Shown here: positions 57,654 to 64,000 of the stretch, in pieces | How the letters are laid out: the number at the start of each line of letters is the position of its first letter | Position numbering within the stretch: position 1 is the stretch's first letter | Origin: Cliona cf. orientalis | Taxonomy: Eukaryota; Porifera; Demospongiae; Clionaida; Clionaidae | NCBI GenBank assembly: GCA_963930775.1 | Contig: OZ005697.1 | Span: 5,912,292 to 5,976,291 of the forward strand | DNA length: 64,000 bases | Direction: 5' to 3' | Made by a program: the position numbers and the translations under genes | Notes under the pieces: generated by a model | Databases searched by the model: none | What the model was told of the DNA's origin: nothing | Seen by the model: the letters and a program-made list of their open reading frames with translations, nothing else

Positions 57654-60600
57654 TCACACTCTAGTTGTGGCTACATCTGTAGCATCACTAGTTCTTGGCA
57701 TTGCCAATTCTTCTTCCTTTCCTTTGAATGTTAGTTCTAGGCCTCCTTCCACATCAGACTCTGAGCTTGAGGACAATAATGAAGAATCTGATGAAGATGA
57801 GCTATCTGAGTCACTTGAGCGAGATAGCTCTCCGTATCCATGCTCTTCGGGCTGCAAGTGCTTGTAGCACAGGATCAGGCCAATTAGAACGGGAACTCCT
57901 AACAGGAAATCTACGATCATCGTTAGATATGTCCGCTTTCCAGCTGTTTCATATAATGCATCAACTGTGTGAACAGAAAAGACCAGTCAAATGAATGCAG
58001 CGATGGAATAACATGATTATAAGAATTATTAAAGAGAAAAACTCACTCCAAAGAGGAGATATTACTCCAGCGAGACCCTCAGCACCAACAATCAGTCCCA
58101 TTATAGGACCCTAAGAATGGTTTAATATTTACGCAATCATTCACTAATACGAGTCACAACAGTAATTATGATGATTGTACCTTTTCTACGGTATCATCCC
58201 CTAGATTGTCAGTGATCAGCACTGTCCACACCACCTCAGTAATTGGGATCACAAACGCAGACATGGCAACACCAATTGAAAACACATAGAAATTCAAAGA
58301 TTTATGCACCCCTCGGCAGATTGGAGGACAGCCAAGACACTCAACATTAGTTAAAGGTGAATACTGATTCCAATAACAGTTGTCAGGACTACGGAGACAC
58401 TGTTCTCTCGCTCCCAATATTTCAGATTCTACAGCGATTGTATTGCCATAATTATAGCCAATGCTGGGGTTGTGATGTATGCTATACTGTAGACAGGGAT
58501 CAGAGCCAATGGACAGCCAGTCAGCCATTAGGAGACAACCAATCATTGAGATCAATAGAGTGATAATAGTCAATAATCGATTGTTGATCTTTGCATTCTC
58601 TTCTGGATTAAACACAATCCTAACAAACACATCAAGGAAATGAATAGTACAAGGGACAAAGCATGAATTAATATCCCAGCCCGGATATCTGTAGCTACTT
58701 AATTTGATATACTCTAATAGCAGAAATTTCTGAGAGTAGTTGGTGGTGGAAGTACATACAGTGCCAGTAATCAACATTCAGTATTGATTCAAGTGTTTGA
58801 AACACACGTTGCGCCTATATTTATAATGTAATACTGGGTATGAGCTATCCCGGCCTTTGATTATTATTAGGAGCAAGAGATGGATCAACTTACAGGAACA
58901 GTGATCCCGCCACATGCATCAGCATTACTCCAATGAAATAGTAACTGATCACTCTTTCGTTCAGTCCAAAGATGTCCGAGAGAACTGGATTGATAACTGT
59001 TTCAATAGTGGACTGATCGCTGTCTGTGCAGCTAGCCAATAGGAAACAGACTAACATCTATTGCATGGCATGTCAAGGATATCACTTATTACATGACCAG
59101 TTGATAATGATAATAACAAATTTAATTATAGCTATTAAAGCATATACTGGAATTGTGGATACCATAAAATTATTAGTCTCAGCAAGCATGTACATCATGC
59201 TTGATATGCCCATTCAGTAGCTACTACAATATTATACAACCATAAACCTGACTCAGAGGATACAGTACCCTTTATGATGTATGCTTTTGATGGTGAGCAA
59301 TTCCATTTTGATGTCTTTACCCTAGCTCTTCTTTTTAGCTTTGTAATGCGCCTGGGTGTCTGACATTCACCGCGAAATAATGCAACCAACAGCAGCAGGG
59401 CTACAATGTCCAGGGCAAAATTAAACCATCCAACCCAGCGAAATGGATTAATTCCTTGAAACTGTACCACAAAAGCACAGACACCTAGGCAATAAATATT
59501 ACTGTAATAATCCTGTGCTGACTCTGATCAATGGTGTCACTAACCTGGACCGGCCAAAAATGATACACCTTCAGTGAATGTTATCACTGCATATCCTTTC
59601 TGCTTTATTCTTGATTTCTTAAGCCTTTTATTTCCAGCCAAGTCATTCTGCTGCATAGTGGCATATGCTCGCTCATAATTGGCAGCTCTGGCATCAATAT
59701 AAGCAAATGCTACTGTCTCCACGATACCAACATAAGCACCCGAAAGCAACTCAGAAACTGCCATCATCCATCCACTCATAGCAGTAGCGTAAAGCAAGGA
59801 TGACATGGCGTGCATAAGAATACCCACTAGAAGAAGGTGCCAGTATGGAATCCACTTCACTGCAAACCCCACCAGAAGTGCACTCATGACTTCACCAATG
59901 CTGAATGTCGCAATCATCCAGGAGTAGAAAGATTCTGACTGTCCAAGTCCAGGAGTTACCTAAAAATTTAATGTTTTAATAAATCTGAACAGTAATAGCT
60001 AGCTACTTGAAATTTTTAAGGGGTCCAACTTTCAAATTAAAGGTTCTCAATTAAATCAACACAACAAAGGCACACAATTTGAGATCCTCGTATGTGACAT
60101 ACGAGGATCTCAAATTATTGTGTGTAGCTGTATTGACACAACTTGGCAGGAGATGAATAGCACAACAATGACACACAATACTATAATGCAATCAGTGTTA
60201 GTTAGGCCAATGTCCTTATTAGGTAAGCTGCAAGATATACACAAGTCACAAGTGACATAACATTATGTCCACAAGGACTATACATGAGCATAGCTACCAG
60301 AAGAATAATCAGCAGTGACTCTGAGTATATCCCATGTGCACACAGTTAACTATTTGATTCTGTCTCCATCTTAGTTGTCATTGTGGGCACAAAGAGCACA
60401 TAATATTATCCTAGTACATGGAAATGTAGGCACCTGAGCAGCTCGTAAGTACGACGAATCTGTCGAATTTGGTGAATAACAGTTACTATGCTTCCAATTG
60501 ATTGGCACAGCCCGCAAATGGTACAATTTGATTGGTCACCATAGCGATGCCCTTTCTGTTTGTGCACATAATTAGCCTAGTACATGCAGGCAAAGGTCTT

Positions 60601-61844
60601 CAGCAATAATCTAAGTTATGCATTCCTTACTGTTAATTGGCATGCACATTGTCAAATAATTATTATGGGATTAAATTTCAATAGCATTGCCTTATTTGAT
60701 GCAAAGCATTCCACGTTTGGAAGGAGACCAATGTCATGCACTGGGCATCATTGAATGCATATCATGTAAACAGTGATGATCATTTCCAAATACAGGTTGA
60801 ATCCGGTATGCTTACTAACCACTAAGCTAAGAAATCGTGGTCCCCAAATGAATCTATCAGAGTGCATAATACACATGAACCCCAAAGCTGATGTGCATGA
60901 TTAACTTAGTGCTTAGTTTATATTACCGTAAATCGCGAATATTTCGATGTTAAAATATTTTCGGACAGCCTGGCTTGTGCGAAAATTAAACGCACGAAAA
61001 TACATGCGCAATATTAACGATAATAGGTACAGGGTCGTTTGTCCGAAAATTATTTAACGTGAAAATTTATCGCATGAAATATTTTAGACACGAAATATTC
61101 GCGATTTACGGTACATTGTCATTATAATACTAAATGTTACAATGGCACGCACACTCACTGATTGAGTGTTGTTGAGAGGTTCTTGAGGATTGGTGATGAA
61201 CTGATGAAATGTTGATAGGGTAGAGGTCTCTCCAATCCCCTCGACGAAATTAAAAACCACCAATACCATAAAGTTCAATCTCAATCTCCATAGCTCTGTC
61301 AGTGCAATACCAGATAATAATAATAATTATTATTATTAGTATAGATTTGGATAAGCTGGGGCTGGTAGTGCATGACATTTAGACTTGATGTTAGAACAGT
61401 TACTCTTCTACCATAGTGTTTGGTTCATGCTGTGGAGGAGGTATATATCATGATAATGACACTGAAACTGTATATAAAGGAGGTATGGACATTTTGTAAA
61501 GGGTACCTCTATAATTATAATATTATGCTTGTCGATGAGTAATAATTAATAAATATAACCTCATGCGTTAAAAATGATAGTAAAAGGTGGATGATTAGCC
61601 AGCATTCTTTCACCCTATTGCCCCAGATAAAGTATCAGAGTCCATTGCACACTAGTTACAAATGTAATGTAGATAATCTACAATACAATTAGTGTCATTT
61701 CCCCAACAAGTATTAATAACTTTCCCCATCCTACTCTATCAAATTGTTTAATAGATCGATTTATCAACCTGGATTGTAGTCTCTGTCTCCCAGTAAGAAA
61801 CAGCAGCAAGACTTCCACCACACAACCGGCCTCGTCTCCTCCAT
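57654..61844 (-). CDS. Major facilitator superfamily transporter (MFSD8/CLN7-like), 8 exons
   Basis: Exons on the minus strand are 61844-61769, 61295-61159, 59959-59545, 59484-59269, 59050-58894, 58619-58181, 58110-58047 and 57964-57654; phases close to 604 aa from MEETRPVVWWK. Hydrophobic segments fit about 12 membrane helices. SESFYSWMIATFSIGEVMSA and GAYVGIVETVAFAYIDARAA, followed by ERAYATM, recall the first-half motifs of MFSD8, a lysosomal MFS protein. A Lys/Arg-rich loop (KLKRRARVKTSK) separates the halves, and a Cys-rich lumenal loop (ECLGCPPICRG) sits in the second half. The tail has an acidic Ser-rich stretch that could be phosphorylated. Several donors are non-strict (GTTGAT, GTTAGT, GTACTG), so exon edges around 59269 and 61769 are the least certain. 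Substrate unknown; MFSD8 kinship is inference. Confidence 0.82.
60076..60116. repeat. 41-bp perfect hairpin
   Basis: Arms of 19 bp (AATTTGAGATCCTCGTATG and complement) with a TGA loop, in intron 2 of the MFS gene. The flanks show further weaker complementarity. Confidence 0.85.
60924..61113. mobile_element. TACCGTA-type MITE
   Basis: Inverted ends TACCGTAAATCGCGAATA and complement (about 23 bp) enclose 190 bp, with TA at both edges, as in Tc1/mariner-type MITEs. It lies in intron 2 of the MFS gene. Confidence 0.85.
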
Positions 61845-63672
61845 CGACCCAGGCTTATTGCACCATCACGACCAATACGGCTTGACCACACCTACAGGAA
61901 ATCCATTACCGGTAATTACCGCGCCCGCGCATAACTAGAGCTCTGTAGAGCACATACCCCGCGCGCCCATAGCCACTATAGCGTAGTATATATAGCAACA
62001 CTATGAGGCACACATGTAGCGGTTTCATGACGTGACGACCCTTTCCAACACAGTACTTGAGCATGCGCAGTCGCATCCGCATACTATTATTAGGCATATT
62101 ACATCAAAATTTTAGATTATCCCTTACACTTTCTTTGCTACACATAATAATAAAGGAGGCTTCAAGATACAATTTAGTCTTTCTTCCGTAAAATTTCATT
62201 GAGTGGTTGCGGAGATATGGCTGTTTTAATACTTCTAAACATCACAATTATTTTTCTGCCAGGCTTGTGTATACTATTCCAATAGGGGAATGGCACGTAA
62301 CATGTTGATTGCTTTAGAGGCCTATAACTAAAAAAAAAATACACAACTTCCATAGATTGACTCCAAACTTGAAATATAGCATGTAAGTACCTCTCTGCTT
62401 ATTGTATTGATGAATTTAACATGCATCAGTGAATAAAAAAATTCGGTGTGCATACCTGTTTGACTGCTATTGTAGCTAATACTTCACTGCCTCAGAATTC
62501 CAGAAGCTGACTTTATGCATGATTTTTTGAAATTTCTAGTTTAGATGTCCACTCAAACATAATACATAAACTCTCACAGTGGTACACACACATGTTCACA
62601 CATGTATATGCACATTATGCACATATTAATATTGTTTTCTGAAGTGGAATATATTCTTAAAGTGTAAGACAAGCCCCGAGTTCCTTAGAAGCAACAAAGA
62701 GTTTAAAGTGCGTGCACTTTCTATGTAGCATATTTTTTTGGCAGAAATAGTCTAGCTAGGGGTAGTTTGAGCCAAAAATTTCATTTTTCGTATTTTCAAC
62801 GCATTTTCTCATGTGTACACATGTTATTTTACACAAAGTAAAATACTGATTAAGCTCTTTTCGACCGAACACTTCAAAAATGGTTGAAACTACTGAAAAA
62901 TTTGAAATCAGCACCTTGAAGTACCCCTAGAAGCATAAAATGCCCTGGAGAAGTGAGCAGCATGGAGCAAGTTGAAGTTATCCATTAGCAATATTTGTGT
63001 GCCGCAGTAGTTAAGTATGTGGTATTAGGGAGTTTTCCTGAAGCCCTGCAATGCCGGAAGTGGTTACAACCCAACACTTTGGATACTGCAGTGTAGTGCT
63101 ATCTTTGCTGAAGCCTGTGGTGCAAGTTTGGTGTTTGTAGCACATTATAGTGAGTAGTTATGATCCCTGAAACTTCATAATATTTAAATGTGTGCAGGTT
63201 TTTTATAGGAAAATTTTTGTGATTCTGACATGCCTACTATTATGCTAAAAGAGTGGGTGTGGTCGATAAACCACAGGCATGCTGAACAGAAAATGCACGA
63301 TTTGTAGCACTAGTAAGCCTTTTTGAGAAATTCGAAGCGCGTACAAACCATTTTTTCACCGATATCTATCGATTGGTTGTGCTTATAGCACACACAGACG
63401 CCTAGAACTCGAGATCTGGCGATTTTCGTGCCGACGACAACAACAGACGTATAAACCGATTGCTTTACCCCTTGCGCATGCGCGCGGGGTAATTATGCAT
63501 CTCAGACTCAGCACGATAATAATAACGACATTGTTAGCTTCGAATTGTACATACTATTGCATGCCTTTAATTATTAACTATTATAAATAGACAAAACGTA
63601 TGATAATGTCAGATTCATAACCATAACTATAGTAATAATTATAAAACTTTATTCCACCACAGTGCAAAAGCT
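61845..63672. other. Intergenic
   Basis: No gene is supported. GCATGCGC motifs near 62065 (upstream of the MFS start) and 63475 are NRF1-like half sites. The rest is AT-rich with scattered repeats. Confidence 0.5.
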
Positions 63673-63897
63673 TTAAGTGCTAATTAGCCGACAGGAAGCT
63701 TTGACCAGCATTGCTTGCATCTCTCTCATACTCTCCATAACCTTAGCTCCAAACACCTGGCTGTCAGTTTCAGGACAACTTCTCAAACTGGACACGGCAA
63801 ATGTCACTCTGTTGTTTTGAGGGTTGTAGCAGATACCATAGCCGTTAGGAACTTTAGCGCCAAAGAATAGGAAGATTTCGTGTTCAGCCAAAGCTAC
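63673..63897 (-). CDS. Choline/carnitine O-acyltransferase, last exon (gene runs off window)
   Basis: A 75-codon terminal exon opens after a CTACAG acceptor and ends at TAA (63673-63675). It encodes FFGAKVPNGYGICYNPQNNR, then VSSLRSCPETDSQVFGAKV, which match the conserved C-terminus of choline acetyltransferase and carnitine acetyl/octanoyl/palmitoyl transferases (GYG-x-CYNP and SS-x5-ETD motifs). The enzyme moves acyl groups between CoA and carnitine or choline. No C-terminal peroxisomal SKL-type signal is present. The catalytic His and the rest lie in exons beyond the right edge, so the subfamily cannot be settled. Confidence 0.85.
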   Translation of the reverse strand, partial: VALAEHEIFLFFGAKVPNGYGICYNPQNNRVTFAVSSLRSCPETDSQVFGAKVMESMREMQAMLVKASCRLIST

Positions 63898-64000
63898 CTG
63901 TAGTGCCCATACTAAAATTACACTATTTTTCCACAATGGTAATACACAAAAAGGTATATATCTGATCTCAAAATTAATGTGGACACATGCAAGATACTGC

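Overview
The window is animal nuclear DNA, most likely from a demosponge. It is AT-rich, its host genes are split by GT-AG introns that are often only 55-130 bp long, and it is full of short palindromic DNA transposons. It holds two T-box genes, a calmodulin-like gene, and a receptor-like gene built of Chlamydia-PMP-type beta-helix repeats, a layout I associate with sponge gene expansions. The assignment to sponge is inference. No bacterial operons, tRNA genes, rRNA genes or CRISPR arrays were seen.

Layout, left to right. 1-2.6 kb: no convincing gene; a dispersed repeat and a CACGCCC-rich stretch. 2.66-6.79 kb (+): a four-exon calmodulin-like gene whose 3-kb intron carries three miniature inverted-repeat transposons (MITEs). 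6.8-11.2 kb: mostly gene-free, with two possible SINE-like pieces. 11.2-13.2 kb (+): an arylsulfatase pseudogene with a hAT-type MITE in its coding region. 13.7-19.0 kb: two T-box genes arranged head to head (minus, then plus) around a 483-bp shared promoter with two NRF1-like motifs. 19.6-39.1 kb (-): the ERI2 exoribonuclease gene, nine exons and 678 codons spread over 19.5 kb. Its introns have been filled by a whole-looking Ngaro-type tyrosine-recombinase retroelement (27.67-33.40 kb), a decayed pogo/Tigger transposon with a PHD finger (35.3-37.2 kb) and many MITEs. 41.4-49.9 kb (+): a broken gene for a secreted or membrane PMP-repeat protein with a multi-pass C-terminus, split by about 4 kb of nested insertions. 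51.0-57.3 kb (-): a five-exon GLYAT-like N-acyltransferase gene whose long intron holds a decayed integrase-type element. 57.65-61.84 kb (-): an eight-exon major-facilitator transporter resembling MFSD8/CLN7. 63.67 kb to the right edge (-): the last exon of a choline/carnitine acyltransferase gene.

Reading frames were joined exon by exon for the calmodulin-like gene (142 aa), T-box gene A (596 aa), T-box gene B (610 aa), ERI2 (678 aa), the GLYAT-like gene (286 aa) and the MFS transporter (604 aa). In each, the phases close exactly to a stop codon, which supports the models. No functional link between neighbours is evident except the shared T-box promoter. The most interesting structural points are the T-box pair with conserved intron positions, the ERI2 gene with inverted repeats flanking two exons (a circular-RNA geometry), and the unusually dense set of near-perfect palindromic elements.
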